Positions 34,414 to 43,858 of a DNA stretch of 64,000 bases are shown piece after piece. Position 1 is the first letter of the stretch. The number at the start of each line of letters is the position of its first letter. Source of the DNA: [Lactobacillus] rogosae (GTDB lineage: Bacteria; Bacillota; Clostridia; Lachnospirales; Lachnospiraceae); NCBI GenBank assembly GCA_900112995.1, contig FONU01000003.1:62001-126000 (forward strand), in the 5' to 3' direction. The translations under genes were made by a program, and so were the position numbers. The notes under the pieces were generated by a model that had not been told where the DNA came from, did not search any database, and saw nothing but the letters and a program-made list of their open reading frames with translations.

Positions 34414-36231
34414 ATGGAGCAGAGCAGACAGGCACAGATGAATAATTATAAAGCCTTTGGCAGAAGACCTGGCAACCGCAATCTTACTGTTGAGAAGGCT
34501 AAGGACAAGAAGGGTACTTTAAAAAGACTGATAGCATATTTTGCGGCTGAGAAAGCTATGATTATAGGGCTTCTGGCGGCTGTTATCGTTGTAGTAATAT
34601 GTTCGGTATATGCACCAAAGCTTCAGAGTAATGCAATTGATATTATAGCTTCTGGCAGATTTAAGGAATTAACTCCGATACTTATAACAATGGTGGTTGT
34701 ATACATAATACATAGTATATGTACATTTTTACAGACCAAGATAAGTGCGGTATTAAGCCAGAATATCGTAAAGAAGATGAGAGAAGATTTATTCAGGCAC
34801 ATAGTTAATCTTCCTGTAAGATACCTTGACAGTAACAGCCACGGAGATATTATGAGCCGTATGACTAACGATATTGAGAATATATCAACAACAGTTTCGC
34901 AATCGTTAAGTTCGATGTTCTCAGGCGTATTAACGATTATTGGAACAGTTATAATGATGACTGTATTATGTCCACAGCTTGCACTGTTATCGTGCGTTAC
35001 TGTAATTCTTACAGTGATTGCAACTAAGTTCTTATCTAAGGCCATGAAGAAGTTCTTTACGAAAAGACAGGTGCTTTTAGGTAATCTTAATGGAACGGTT
35101 GAGGAGATGGTTACAGGTTATAAGTCAGTTGTTGCATATAACAGGCAGGAAAATGTCATAAAAGACTTTAACAATGTGTCGGATGAACTTACAAGGGTTG
35201 GAATTATAGCAGAGATTCTTGGCGGTTCAATGGGACCAGTTATGAATGTAATCAATAATATAAGCTTTGTTATTATTGCGGCATTTGGCGGATATTTTGC
35301 CATTAACCATATTATATCTATCGGTGTTATATCTGCATTTATCGTATATGCGAAGCAGTTTGGAAGACCAATTGATGAGCTTGCACAGATATATGGACAG
35401 ATACAGACAGCCATAGCGGGGGCAGAGAGAGTATTTGCAGTTATGGACGAACCGCTTGAAGATAAGAGTGGTGATAAGAATATGGATAAGCTTGAGGGCG
35501 TTATTAAGTTTAAAGATGTCAATTTCTCATATACCAAGGACAAGCAGGTGCTATATGACTTTAATCTTCAAGTTAAGGCAGGACAGAAGGTGGCACTTGT
35601 AGGCTCAACAGGAAGCGGAAAGACAACAGTTGTCAATCTTTTAATGAGATTTTATGACGTTGACAGCGGAGAGATATTAATAGATGATGTTAATATAAAG
35701 GACATAGATTGTGCCACACTCCGTAAGAACACAGCGATTGTATTGCAGGATACTGTATTATTTGCAGATACAATAAAGAATAATCTTAAGTATTCCAATG
35801 AAGCGGCAACTGATGAGCAGATGTATGCCGCTGCGGCTATGAGCAACTGCGATACTATGATTAATAAAATGCCATTAAAATACGATACAGAGCTTATGGC
35901 AGAGGGTGAGAATATATCACAGGGACAAAGACAGCTTTTATCAATAGCAAGAGCATTTCTTGCACAGCCTAAGATCCTTATATTGGACGAGGCGACATCT
36001 AACGTGGATACAAGAACTGAAAAGCATATTCAGGATGCAATGCTTAAGCTTATGGAGAACAGGACAAGTCTTATAATAGCTCATAGATTGTCTACAATAC
36101 AGGATGCTGACATAATTGTTGTTATGGATGAGGGACATATAGTTGAAGCAGGCAATCATAAAGAACTTCTTAACAAAATGGGAAGATATTATAAATTATA
36201 TATGACACAGTTTGCAGGACAGACAATATAG
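34414..36231 (+). CDS. Heterodimeric ABC exporter, catalytic subunit
   Basis: The product is about 605 residues, with a longer basic N-terminus than its partner. Its ATPase domain has Walker A GSTGSGKTT, Walker B ILILDEATSNVD with the catalytic Glu and switch histidine in IIAHRLST, but its signature reads ISQGQRQ instead of LSGGQ. In a heterodimer its Walker motifs meet the partner's good signature to form the one active site, and the other site is degenerate on both sides. The ATG at 34414 is 11 nt after AAAGG; an ATG at 34405 overlapping the partner's stop is an alternative. Confidence 0.94.
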   Translation: MEQSRQAQMNNYKAFGRRPGNRNLTVEKAKDKKGTLKRLIAYFAAEKAMIIGLLAAVIVVVICSVYAPKLQSNAIDIIASGRFKELTPILITMVVVYIIHSICTFLQTKISAVLSQNIVKKMREDLFRHIVNLPVRYLDSNSHGDIMSRMTNDIENISTTVSQSLSSMFSGVLTIIGTVIMMTVLCPQLALLSCVTVILTVIATKFLSKAMKKFFTKRQVLLGNLNGTVEEMVTGYKSVVAYNRQENVIKDFNNVSDELTRVGIIAEILGGSMGPVMNVINNISFVIIAAFGGYFAINHIISIGVISAFIVYAKQFGRPIDELAQIYGQIQTAIAGAERVFAVMDEPLEDKSGDKNMDKLEGVIKFKDVNFSYTKDKQVLYDFNLQVKAGQKVALVGSTGSGKTTVVNLLMRFYDVDSGEILIDDVNIKDIDCATLRKNTAIVLQDTVLFADTIKNNLKYSNEAATDEQMYAAAAMSNCDTMINKMPLKYDTELMAEGENISQGQRQLLSIARAFLAQPKILILDEATSNVDTRTEKHIQDAMLKLMENRTSLIIAHRLSTIQDADIIVVMDEGHIVEAGNHKELLNKMGRYYKLYMTQFAGQTI

Positions 36232-36311
36232 GTGTATAATTATCTATTACATAAGATTTGTGATGATGCACAGATTGAATTATAGATAATATATGCAGGA
36301 ATGGTGATGGT

Positions 36312-37862
36312 ATGCGTACAGAGAAAAAATCAAGCATAAAAAATAGTGCAACAAGGTTGATACTGATAGGGCTTCTTGTTCTTATACAGACTGGCTGGAT
36401 GATATTTTTAATGATGAAGCTGAATACATATTCAACTGCCATAACATTGCTTCTTACATTTATAGCAATGTTTATTGCCCTTAAAATATTTGGAACACAC
36501 GTTAATGCGGCACAGAAAATGCCCTGGCTTATCGTAATAACTGCAGTTCCGTTTTTTGGAATATGTATATATCTGCTATTTGGACGTTCTATTGTAACTA
36601 AAGGTGTTAGACGTTCATTTAATAATATTGAAACGAATGTGCTTACCCTCTTAAAGCAGGATAATGACATAATAGATGATATAGCCAGCAAGGACAAGGG
36701 CGTAGCTAACCAGTGCAGATATATAAGCAATACAGCAAGATATCCTGTATACAGCAATACAGATGTAAAATATTATCCAACTACTGATGTAAGCTTTGAG
36801 GCACAGCTTGTTGAACTTGAAAAGGCAGAGCATTTTATATTTATGGAATATCACGCTATTGAAGATGCTGAAAGCTTTGCAAGGCTTAAGCATATCCTTG
36901 AAAATAAGGCACAGAGCGGTGTGGAGGTAAGAATATTCTATGACGATTTAGGAAGTATTTTTTTCCTTAATAAAGAGTTCATAAAACAGATGAGGCAGAA
37001 GGGCATACAGTGCCGTGTATTCAATCCACTTAAAGTTATTGTAAATATGTTTATGAATAACAGGGATCACAGGAAGATAACCGTTATTGACGGCAAGGTA
37101 GGCTTTACAGGTGGATATAATCTTGCAGATGAGTATTTTAATATAACGCACCCATATGGTTACTGGAAGGACACAGGAATTAAGCTTCAGGGTGATGCGG
37201 TAAAGAGTCTCACAGCAAGCTTTCTTACTATGTGGAATGCCATAGAACATACTGATAATGATTATAATAAATATCTTGATGCGACAGATGGTACATATAA
37301 GGCAGTTATGAAAGACTGTTATGTACAGCCATATTCAGATAATCCATTAGGACAGGACAGAATTGGTGAGGACGTGTACCTTAATATTCTAAAAAATGCC
37401 AAGGACTATGTGTATATCACAACTCCGTATCTTATTATCACTGATGAGATGGAAAGAGAGTTAAGGCTTGCGGTTAAGAGAGGTGTTGATGTAAGAATTG
37501 TCACACCGGGAATACCAGATAAGAAGCTTGTATACAGAATTACAAGGTCTTATTATGAGCCACTGTGTTCGGCTGGCGTGAGAATATATGAGTATACACC
37601 AGGATTCTGTCACGCTAAGCAGTGGGTATGTGATGATGAAGTATCTGTTGTTGGCACAATCAATATGGACTACAGAAGCTTATATCTTCATTTTGAAAAT
37701 GCAGTATTTATATATAATAAAGCGACGGCATTAAGTGTAAAGCAGGATATGTTAAATAACTTTGAGGCAGGACACGAAGTGACAGCTGATTATACTAAAG
37801 ATGTTATTAAGCCATTAAGACTTGGGGTATGTATGTTAAGAATGATATCGCCTTTATTGTAA
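36312..37862 (+). CDS. cls: Cardiolipin synthase (phospholipase D family)
   Basis: The 516-residue enzyme joins phosphatidylglycerol molecules into cardiolipin at the membrane. Two N-terminal membrane segments (about 14-32 and 38-58, plus the PWLIVITAVPFFGICIYLLFGR region) precede two PLD catalytic motifs: HRKITVIDGKVGFTGG and HAKQWVCDDEVSVVGTIN, both with the full HxKx4D pattern. The length is normal. It is 80 bp after the ABC exporter pair and may be co-transcribed. It lacks the extra features of phospholipase D toxins. Confidence 0.94.
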   Translation: MRTEKKSSIKNSATRLILIGLLVLIQTGWMIFLMMKLNTYSTAITLLLTFIAMFIALKIFGTHVNAAQKMPWLIVITAVPFFGICIYLLFGRSIVTKGVRRSFNNIETNVLTLLKQDNDIIDDIASKDKGVANQCRYISNTARYPVYSNTDVKYYPTTDVSFEAQLVELEKAEHFIFMEYHAIEDAESFARLKHILENKAQSGVEVRIFYDDLGSIFFLNKEFIKQMRQKGIQCRVFNPLKVIVNMFMNNRDHRKITVIDGKVGFTGGYNLADEYFNITHPYGYWKDTGIKLQGDAVKSLTASFLTMWNAIEHTDNDYNKYLDATDGTYKAVMKDCYVQPYSDNPLGQDRIGEDVYLNILKNAKDYVYITTPYLIITDEMERELRLAVKRGVDVRIVTPGIPDKKLVYRITRSYYEPLCSAGVRIYEYTPGFCHAKQWVCDDEVSVVGTINMDYRSLYLHFENAVFIYNKATALSVKQDMLNNFEAGHEVTADYTKDVIKPLRLGVCMLRMISPLL

Positions 37863-37987
37863 AATACTTGCAACAAATGTAAAATAATATATAATATTAG
37901 TGGCAAATTACATTTATCATTATAAGTGGTTAGATAATAAGTAAGAACAACATTTTGTGTCTATTGTTAGTACCTGGAGGAGGAACA

Positions 37988-38857
37988 GTGAGAGAAGAAT
38001 TAGTAGCCGTAAAAGTAGACCACCCATTGGGAAGTACAGACGAGGATAACCCCTCGGTTGTGTATCCGATTAATGTCGGATACGTTATCAATGATAAGGA
38101 TCTGGAATTCAAACCGGTAACAGATGACCAGAGAGTGTATCTTGTAGGTGTTGATGTTGCTGTTGATGAATATTCAGGTGTTCTTATTGCAGTTGCAAGA
38201 AGGAGAGATGATTCAGGAACAGTGTGGGTCGTTGCACCTGAGAACATATTATATACCAAACAGCAGATAGAAGAAATGATATATTTTAAGGAGCAGTATT
38301 ATGACAGCTTCATTGAAATGGTCGATGAGGAGATGTGGGACGCTTATGATGCCAATGAGAATAAGTTAGGTTTTGAAGTTCGCAGAAGTATGGCAAAGTC
38401 ACTTCCAGAAGGCGTGTACCACATAGTTGTTATGGTGTATACAGTTACAAAGACAGGAAAGGTGCTTACAACGCAGAGGTCGCGTAACAAGACGAATTCT
38501 TTAAAATGGGAAGTTACAGGAGGTTCTATTATCAGCGGTGAAACACCTAGGACAGGAGCGGTAAGGGAACTTCTGGAAGAAACGGGAATTAAGAAATTGC
38601 CAGAGGATTTAATTGAACTTTATAGGTATACTGATGATGCAAGACATTGTATATATTATGGTTATCTTAATGTATGTGACGATGAGGAACACGTTAAATT
38701 ACAGCAGGGTGAAACTATGGACTATATGTATATGCCATATGAGGAATTCATTGATTTCATAATGTCAGAGAGGTTCATTCCGTCAGAACAGAGGCGTTTT
38801 AAGCTTCATAGTGAGCATATAGTAAAGCAGATTAAGCAGGCTTGTATGGTACAGTAA
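37988..38857 (+). CDS. Fusion: inorganic-pyrophosphatase-like domain plus Nudix hydrolase
   Basis: The 289-residue protein joins two domains. Residues about 1-110 resemble the small inorganic-pyrophosphatase-like proteins of Clostridia (VDHPLGS near the start, YPINVGYV, LVGVDVAVDEYSGVLIAV, WVVAPEN), but the canonical DxDPxD metal site of family I enzymes is not present. Residues about 115-289 are a Nudix domain starting MWDAYDANENKLG, with a complete Nudix box (GSIISGE...RELLEETGI). It starts at a GTG, 7-8 nt after GGAGGA. The fusion suggests a nucleotide or pyrophosphate house-cleaning role, but no substrate can be named. Confidence 0.85.
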   Translation: MREELVAVKVDHPLGSTDEDNPSVVYPINVGYVINDKDLEFKPVTDDQRVYLVGVDVAVDEYSGVLIAVARRRDDSGTVWVVAPENILYTKQQIEEMIYFKEQYYDSFIEMVDEEMWDAYDANENKLGFEVRRSMAKSLPEGVYHIVVMVYTVTKTGKVLTTQRSRNKTNSLKWEVTGGSIISGETPRTGAVRELLEETGIKKLPEDLIELYRYTDDARHCIYYGYLNVCDDEEHVKLQQGETMDYMYMPYEEFIDFIMSERFIPSEQRRFKLHSEHIVKQIKQACMVQ

Positions 38858-38888
38858 TAAATTTAATATAATCAGAAGGGAGAGTCAT

Positions 38889-39452
38889 ATGTCATTTAAG
38901 GAACTTGTATTAAAGAACCGTTCATATAGACGTTTTTTTGAGAATAAGAAAATAGAAAAGGACGAGCTTGTAAATCTTGTTGATATAGCAAGAAATACAG
39001 CTTCAGGTGCTAACAACCAGCCTTTAAGATATAAGGTTGTGTGTGATGAGGAAAGCAATAAAAAAGTGTTTGACACATTAAAATGGGCAGGTGCGCTTCC
39101 AGACTGGGATGGTCCTGTTGAGGGTGAAAGACCAGCAGGCTACATAATAATATGCAGTGCTTCAAGCGTATCAGCACCAAGAGATGAGGGAATAGCGGCA
39201 CAGACAATACTTCTTGCCGCCAATGAGGTTAATCTTGGAGGCTGTATGTTTGCAAGTGTTAATATTCCTAAGCTTAACGAAGAACTTTCAATTCCAGAGG
39301 GTATGACAGCAAGACTTGTTATTGCATTGGGATATCCTAAGGAACAGGTTGTTATTGATGAAGTATCTGAGGGAGCGAATCTTAAGTATTACAGAGATGA
39401 CAATCAGGTTCATCACGTACCTAAGTTAAAGTTAGAAAATGTATTATTATAA
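38889..39452 (+). CDS. Nitroreductase-family flavoprotein
   Basis: The 187-residue protein is a small FMN-dependent oxidoreductase of the nitroreductase superfamily. The N-terminal NRSYRRFFENKKIEKDEL and ARNTASGANNQPLRY are the usual FMN-phosphate binding regions, and GGCMFASVNIPKLNEELSIPEG and ALGYPKEQVVIDE complete the fold. Natural substrates are quinones, flavins or nitro compounds and cannot be specified. It is 31 bp after the Nudix fusion gene, so the two are probably one transcript, closed by the hairpin at 39531. Confidence 0.9.
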   Translation: MSFKELVLKNRSYRRFFENKKIEKDELVNLVDIARNTASGANNQPLRYKVVCDEESNKKVFDTLKWAGALPDWDGPVEGERPAGYIIICSASSVSAPRDEGIAAQTILLAANEVNLGGCMFASVNIPKLNEELSIPEGMTARLVIALGYPKEQVVIDEVSEGANLKYYRDDNQVHHVPKLKLENVLL

Positions 39453-39530
39453 ATTATAAGGAGAATGCAGAGTTTAAGCCTTTGCTTGGATTAACAGGAA
39501 ACAGGCTTACATTCTGTGAATAGTTATAAA

Positions 39531-39567
39531 GAAACAGGCGGGATATTAAATCCCGCCTGTTTCTTTG
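39531..39567. terminator. GC-rich hairpin terminator between convergent genes
   Basis: GAAACAGGCGGGAT (39531-39544) and ATCCCGCCTGTTTC (39550-39563) form a perfect 14 bp stem with loop ATTAA, followed by TTT; on the minus strand the arm is followed by TTTATAA. It probably serves both directions. The rest of 39453-39775 shows nothing recognisable. Confidence 0.75.
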
Positions 39568-39775
39568 CTTAGTGAATAATTGTTACTATAACTGAGTAAT
39601 CAGTATAATTTAATCTTTTGTTGCTAATTCCAAAAAGATATTATTATTCTATCACTGTAAATACTATAAATCAAGTTCAATTAATCTGTAGTTGCGACAA
39701 GATGTCTGTATTATTGAGTTCAAATTTTAATCAAAATTTTATCATTTTTTATTCATAGTTTATATTCAGTGAAGC

Positions 39776-41104
39776 CTATTTTGCAATGGACCTGTAATTC
39801 CTTATAAGCAGCGGAAGTTCAGCAATAAGCATACCAATCCAGCCGGCAAGGTATGATAATGGGAGGGCTTCAATTCCTATGCCCATTACAAGAACGAGTG
39901 GGATAGCGGCTATAACACGTACGCCCATATTGATAAAGCTGCTTAAAAGTGTAATCTTTAAATCGCCAATTCCACGGAAATATCCCTGTATGCCGTTAGT
40001 AGCGGCTGGGAGTATATACATAAATGAGATAAGGCGCAGATACTTAACACCATGCAGAATAACTTCTTCATCTTTAACAAACAGAAGCATAAGTGGTCGT
40101 GCAAGTATAAAGCACACGGCAAAAAGAATAATTCCATATATGAATTCAAGCATCATACCACATTTAAAGCCTTCTTTCATACGTTTTTTTTCATTAGCAC
40201 CTTTGTTCTGAGCCATAAGTGCAGTCATAGCGTGGCCGATATTCTGCTCAGGAGTATACGCAAAATCATCAATTCTGTTGACAACAGCAAATGCAGCGGC
40301 TACGGACACGCCCATAGTGTTGACGATTGCCTGAATGCCAATCTTTCCTAACTGGACAGTTGCCTGCTGCATAGCGGATACCCAGCCGTAGCTTATTGTC
40401 TTTTTAAGAAGTGAATTGTCAAATACAAGCCATTTTCTGCCTAGCCTTAATATCTCGACACGCTTTTGTATGTATATAATACAGAATACACAGCACATCA
40501 TTTCGCTTATTACAGTTGATATTGCACAGCCGTTGCTTCCCATTTTAAGGACAATTACAAAGAATAAATCTCCGAAAATATTAAGCAGTGAGCTTGCAAT
40601 AAGGAAGTATAAAGGAGTCTGGCTGTCGCCTAATGCCCTTAATGTGCTTGAAAAGAAATTATATAAAAATGTAAATATCAATCCTAAAAATATAATTCTC
40701 ATATAAGAAACAGTTAAATCCATAATAGATGGGTCAACCTGTAACAATTTAAGAATAGGTCTTGAAAAGATAATGCAGCACAGGCTTAATATTGCAGAGA
40801 ATACAGTGCCTGAAAGCATTGTTGTGCTTATCTGTCTTTGAAGCTTGTTGTAATCTTTAGCTCCGAATTGTGTACCCATAAGTATGCTCGCACCCATACA
40901 CAGACCATTTAAGAATAAAATCATAAGAGTCATTACAGGGTTGCATATACCAACAGCCGCAAGGGCTTCTTTACCTACGAATTGTCCTACAATAATACTG
41001 TCGACAGCGTTATATGTAAGCTGGAATAAGTTACCGAGGACTAACGGTATTGTAAATCCAACAAGGAGAGGCATAATTTTACCTTTTGTTAAATCTTTAG
41101 TCAT
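39776..41104 (-). CDS. MATE-family efflux protein
   Basis: The 442-residue protein has about twelve membrane segments of the MATE family (DinF/NorM-like), with LTYNAVDSIIVGQFVGKEALAAVG at the N-terminus and a duplicated six-helix layout. It starts at an ATG preceded by AGGAG. It is only distantly like the MATE protein at 4600-5967, so they are separate paralogues. The substrate is unknown. It is divergent from the ThiE-HAD gene, with a 143 bp gap. Confidence 0.93.
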   Translation of the reverse strand: MTKDLTKGKIMPLLVGFTIPLVLGNLFQLTYNAVDSIIVGQFVGKEALAAVGICNPVMTLMILFLNGLCMGASILMGTQFGAKDYNKLQRQISTTMLSGTVFSAILSLCCIIFSRPILKLLQVDPSIMDLTVSYMRIIFLGLIFTFLYNFFSSTLRALGDSQTPLYFLIASSLLNIFGDLFFVIVLKMGSNGCAISTVISEMMCCVFCIIYIQKRVEILRLGRKWLVFDNSLLKKTISYGWVSAMQQATVQLGKIGIQAIVNTMGVSVAAAFAVVNRIDDFAYTPEQNIGHAMTALMAQNKGANEKKRMKEGFKCGMMLEFIYGIILFAVCFILARPLMLLFVKDEEVILHGVKYLRLISFMYILPAATNGIQGYFRGIGDLKITLLSSFINMGVRVIAAIPLVLVMGIGIEALPLSYLAGWIGMLIAELPLLIRNYRSIAK

Positions 41105-41247
41105 AATTAATCTCCTATCCTGCCCATAACAGGGCTTGTTAAGTTTATGATATTTTGCTAAAGATTTATTATAAGACAGTTGCTTTAAATTGAAAAGAAT
41201 TATATTATACTAATGTAAAAAAAGTGTACGCAGAAATGGAGATTATT

Positions 41248-42507
41248 ATGAAAGTTACCCGTGAAGATATGCAGCTTTACGCCGTTACAGATACGCAATG
41301 GCTTAATGGCAGGGATTTCTATGAAGAAATTGAGAAAGTCCTTGCGGCAGGAGCTACATTTTTGCAGTTAAGAGAAAAGGATTCGACACACGAGGAGATT
41401 GTAAAAAAAGCATTGGCAATTAAACCGATAGCAAGAAGATATGGTGTGCCATTTGTTATAGATGATGATATATACGCGGCGTTAGAGGCAGATGTTGACG
41501 GAGTTCATATAGGACAAAGTGATGCAAGCTACGAAACAGCAAGAGAGCTTCTAGGACCTGACAAGATAATAGGAATGACAGTAAAGACACCAGAGCAGGC
41601 GGCAAATGCGGCAAGACTTGGTGCTGATTATGTTGGAATGGGAGCTGTATTTCATACAAGCACGAAGAAAGATGCCAAAGATTTAAGCAGGGATAATCTT
41701 CTTAAGCTTACAGCTATGCTTGATATGCCGATAGTTGCAATTGGAGGCATTAATTATGACAACTGTGATTATTTAAAGGATACAGGCGTGGACGGAATTG
41801 CTGTTGTATCGGCGATATTTGCAAGTGATGACTGCTCGGAGGCGACAAGAAAGCTTTATAAGAAGACAAGAAAGCTGTTTAATTATAATAAGAACATAAT
41901 ATTTGATATGGATGGAACACTTGTTGACTCTATGCCGTTCTGGAAGAATAGTGCAAGGGAATATGCCATTTTAAGAGGTGCTAAGCTTCCAAAGAATTTT
42001 GATGAGATAACAGGAGTTATGGACCTTTCGGAATATGCGGCTTATCTGCAAAATGTTCTTGGGATTGATACATCGCTAGAACAGATAACAGAGGCAGCAG
42101 TTGATATTATGAATAAGCATTATGCAAGTGATATTCCTGCAAAGAAGGGAATGATAAAGCTTATAAGAAGAGAATATGAGGCTGGAAGCAAGCTTGTAAT
42201 ATTCAGTGCTTCCGATACTTCCAGTGTGGAAATTCTTCTTAAAAGGTTAGAAATATATGAATGTTTTGAGGGAATATACACAGTATATGATGTCGGCATA
42301 GGAAAGAGTGATAAGGAAAGCTATAAAAAGGTTGCCAGGTCAGCAGGAATGGATATATCTGATACGTGGGTGTATGAGGATATTCTAAGAGGCGTTCGGG
42401 CGGCACATAATGCTGGATTGAAAGTGTGTGCTGTATATGATAAAGACTCGGCAGATGACTGGGATGAGATATGCAGTATTGCAGATAAATGTATAATAAC
42501 CGGATAA
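41248..42507 (+). CDS. thiE: Fusion: thiamine-phosphate synthase (ThiE) plus HAD phosphatase
   Basis: The 419-residue protein has two domains. Residues about 1-205 are ThiE, which couples HMP pyrophosphate to the thiazole phosphate: LREKD, GVPFVIDDD, VDGVHIGQSD, GMTVKTPEQA, GADYVGMGAVFHTSTKKDA and the GG(I)NYDN phosphate loop. Residues about 216-419 are a HAD hydrolase with motif I DMDGTLVDS (D220, D222), motif II FSASD and motif IV YEDILRG. A plausible role for the HAD half is dephosphorylation linked to thiamine phosphate, but this is inference. The ATG at 41248 has GGAG 7 nt upstream. No TPP riboswitch is visible in the 143 bp upstream. Confidence 0.93.
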   Translation: MKVTREDMQLYAVTDTQWLNGRDFYEEIEKVLAAGATFLQLREKDSTHEEIVKKALAIKPIARRYGVPFVIDDDIYAALEADVDGVHIGQSDASYETARELLGPDKIIGMTVKTPEQAANAARLGADYVGMGAVFHTSTKKDAKDLSRDNLLKLTAMLDMPIVAIGGINYDNCDYLKDTGVDGIAVVSAIFASDDCSEATRKLYKKTRKLFNYNKNIIFDMDGTLVDSMPFWKNSAREYAILRGAKLPKNFDEITGVMDLSEYAAYLQNVLGIDTSLEQITEAAVDIMNKHYASDIPAKKGMIKLIRREYEAGSKLVIFSASDTSSVEILLKRLEIYECFEGIYTVYDVGIGKSDKESYKKVARSAGMDISDTWVYEDILRGVRAAHNAGLKVCAVYDKDSADDWDEICSIADKCIITG

Positions 42508-42529
42508 TATGGATTGAAATGGAGAATAT

Positions 42530-43597
42530 ATGAAGAAGAAAGTTGTTGTAGGTATGTCAGGAGGTGTTGACTCATCTGTTGCCGCATATCTTTTAAAAGA
42601 GCAGGGTTATGACGTTATTGGCGTTACAATGCAGATATGGCAGGACGATGCAGTAGAGACAACAGAGAATGGCTGTTGTGGAATATCTGCTGTAGATGAT
42701 GCAAGACGCGTGGCTGGACAGCTTGATATACCTTATTATGTAATGAATTTTAAGAATGAATTTAAGAAAAGTGTAATTGATTATTTTGTTGATGAATACA
42801 AGAGGGGAAGAACTCCTAATCCTTGTATCGCCTGCAACAGATATGTCAAATGGGAATCGCTTCTTAAAAGAAGCCTTGATATAGGTGCTGATTATATAGC
42901 AACTGGACATTATGCAAGAATAAGCCAGCTTGATAATGGCAGATATGCAATTAAGAACTCAGTAACAGCAAAGAAAGACCAGACATATGCACTTTATAAT
43001 CTTACACAGAGCCAGCTTGCACACACTCTTATGCCAGTTGGAGATTATACTAAAGATGAGATAAGAAAGATTGCGGCAGATAATTATCTTATGGTTGCAA
43101 ATAAGCCGGACAGTATGGAGATATGTTTTGTTCCTGATAATGATTATGCAGGATATATAGAAAGAACTACTGATTATAAGTCAGTTCCGGGCAATTTCGT
43201 TGATGTTGATGGTAATGTAATCGGAAAGCATAATGGAATTATCCACTATACTGTTGGACAGAGAAAAGGGCTTGGACTTGCTATGGGACATCCTGTATTT
43301 GTAGTTGCAGTAAGACCTGATACCAATGAAGTTGTTATTGGTGAGAATAAAGATGTATTTACTGATACATTGTATGCTGGGAATCTTAATTTTATGGCAA
43401 TTGAAGCCCTTAAAGAGCCAATGAGAGCAAGAGGAAAGATACGCTACAGCCATGAGGGTGCAGACTGTACAATAAGAATGATTGATGATAACACGCTTGA
43501 GTGTAAGTTTGATAAGCCACAAAGGGCAGTTACACCAGGACAGGCACTTGTATTATATGATGGTGAATATGTTCTTGGTGGAGGAACTATCATATAA
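42530..43597 (+). CDS. mnmA: tRNA-specific 2-thiouridylase
   Basis: The 355-residue enzyme thiolates U34 of Lys, Glu and Gln tRNAs. The PP-loop SGGVDSS is at residues about 9-15, the first catalytic cysteine lies in PNPCIACN, the second in SMEICFVPD, and GHYARI and VGQRKGLGLAMGHP are family hallmarks. It lies 22 bp after the ThiE fusion. A cysteine desulfurase, its sulfur donor, follows, but with its own promoter and a direct-repeat-flanked insert in between. In Firmicutes mnmA next to a dedicated desulfurase is a known arrangement. Confidence 0.97.
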   Translation: MKKKVVVGMSGGVDSSVAAYLLKEQGYDVIGVTMQIWQDDAVETTENGCCGISAVDDARRVAGQLDIPYYVMNFKNEFKKSVIDYFVDEYKRGRTPNPCIACNRYVKWESLLKRSLDIGADYIATGHYARISQLDNGRYAIKNSVTAKKDQTYALYNLTQSQLAHTLMPVGDYTKDEIRKIAADNYLMVANKPDSMEICFVPDNDYAGYIERTTDYKSVPGNFVDVDGNVIGKHNGIIHYTVGQRKGLGLAMGHPVFVVAVRPDTNEVVIGENKDVFTDTLYAGNLNFMAIEALKEPMRARGKIRYSHEGADCTIRMIDDNTLECKFDKPQRAVTPGQALVLYDGEYVLGGGTII

Positions 43598-43605
43598 TGA
43601 GCACA

Positions 43606-43763
43606 AAAGAAAAGGAAGCGGCTGCGAAGCAGACATTTACTTTTCTTGTGCCATTAACGAACGAACAGTCGTGCGAAGCAGGACGAGAGAGTGCGATAGC
43701 ACGGGTTCGTGAGTATAGGGTAGATATAATAACGTTAAAGAAATAAAGAAAAGGAAGCGGCTG
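43606..43763. repeat. Segment flanked by 19 bp direct repeats between mnmA and the desulfurase gene
   Basis: AAAGAAAAGGAAGCGGCTG occurs identically at 43606-43624 and 43745-43763. The enclosed 120 bp contains short hairpins (CTGC-GAA-GCAG, GTGC-GATA-GCAC) and an inverted match between the left flank GCACAAAAGAAAAG and CTTTTCTTGTGC. It encodes nothing recognisable. The second repeat ends 10 bp before the -35 of the next gene. Confidence 0.75.
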
Positions 43764-43773
43764 TAAAATTTTC

Positions 43774-43801
43774 TTGACAATTACTATGTCTGCTTTATAA
43801 T
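43774..43801 (+). promoter_or_regulatory. Promoter of the cysteine desulfurase gene
   Basis: TTGACA (43774-43779) and TATAAT (43796-43801) are both perfect, spaced by 16 bp. Confidence 0.85.
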
Positions 43802-43858
43802 ATTTCATATTGGATAGATAGGTTGATATTCAGAAACAAAATGCGGAGGATAATAATA

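Noticed and set aside
41105-41247. A TPP riboswitch before the ThiE fusion
   Set aside because: The conserved CTGAGA and related thi-box sequences are absent.
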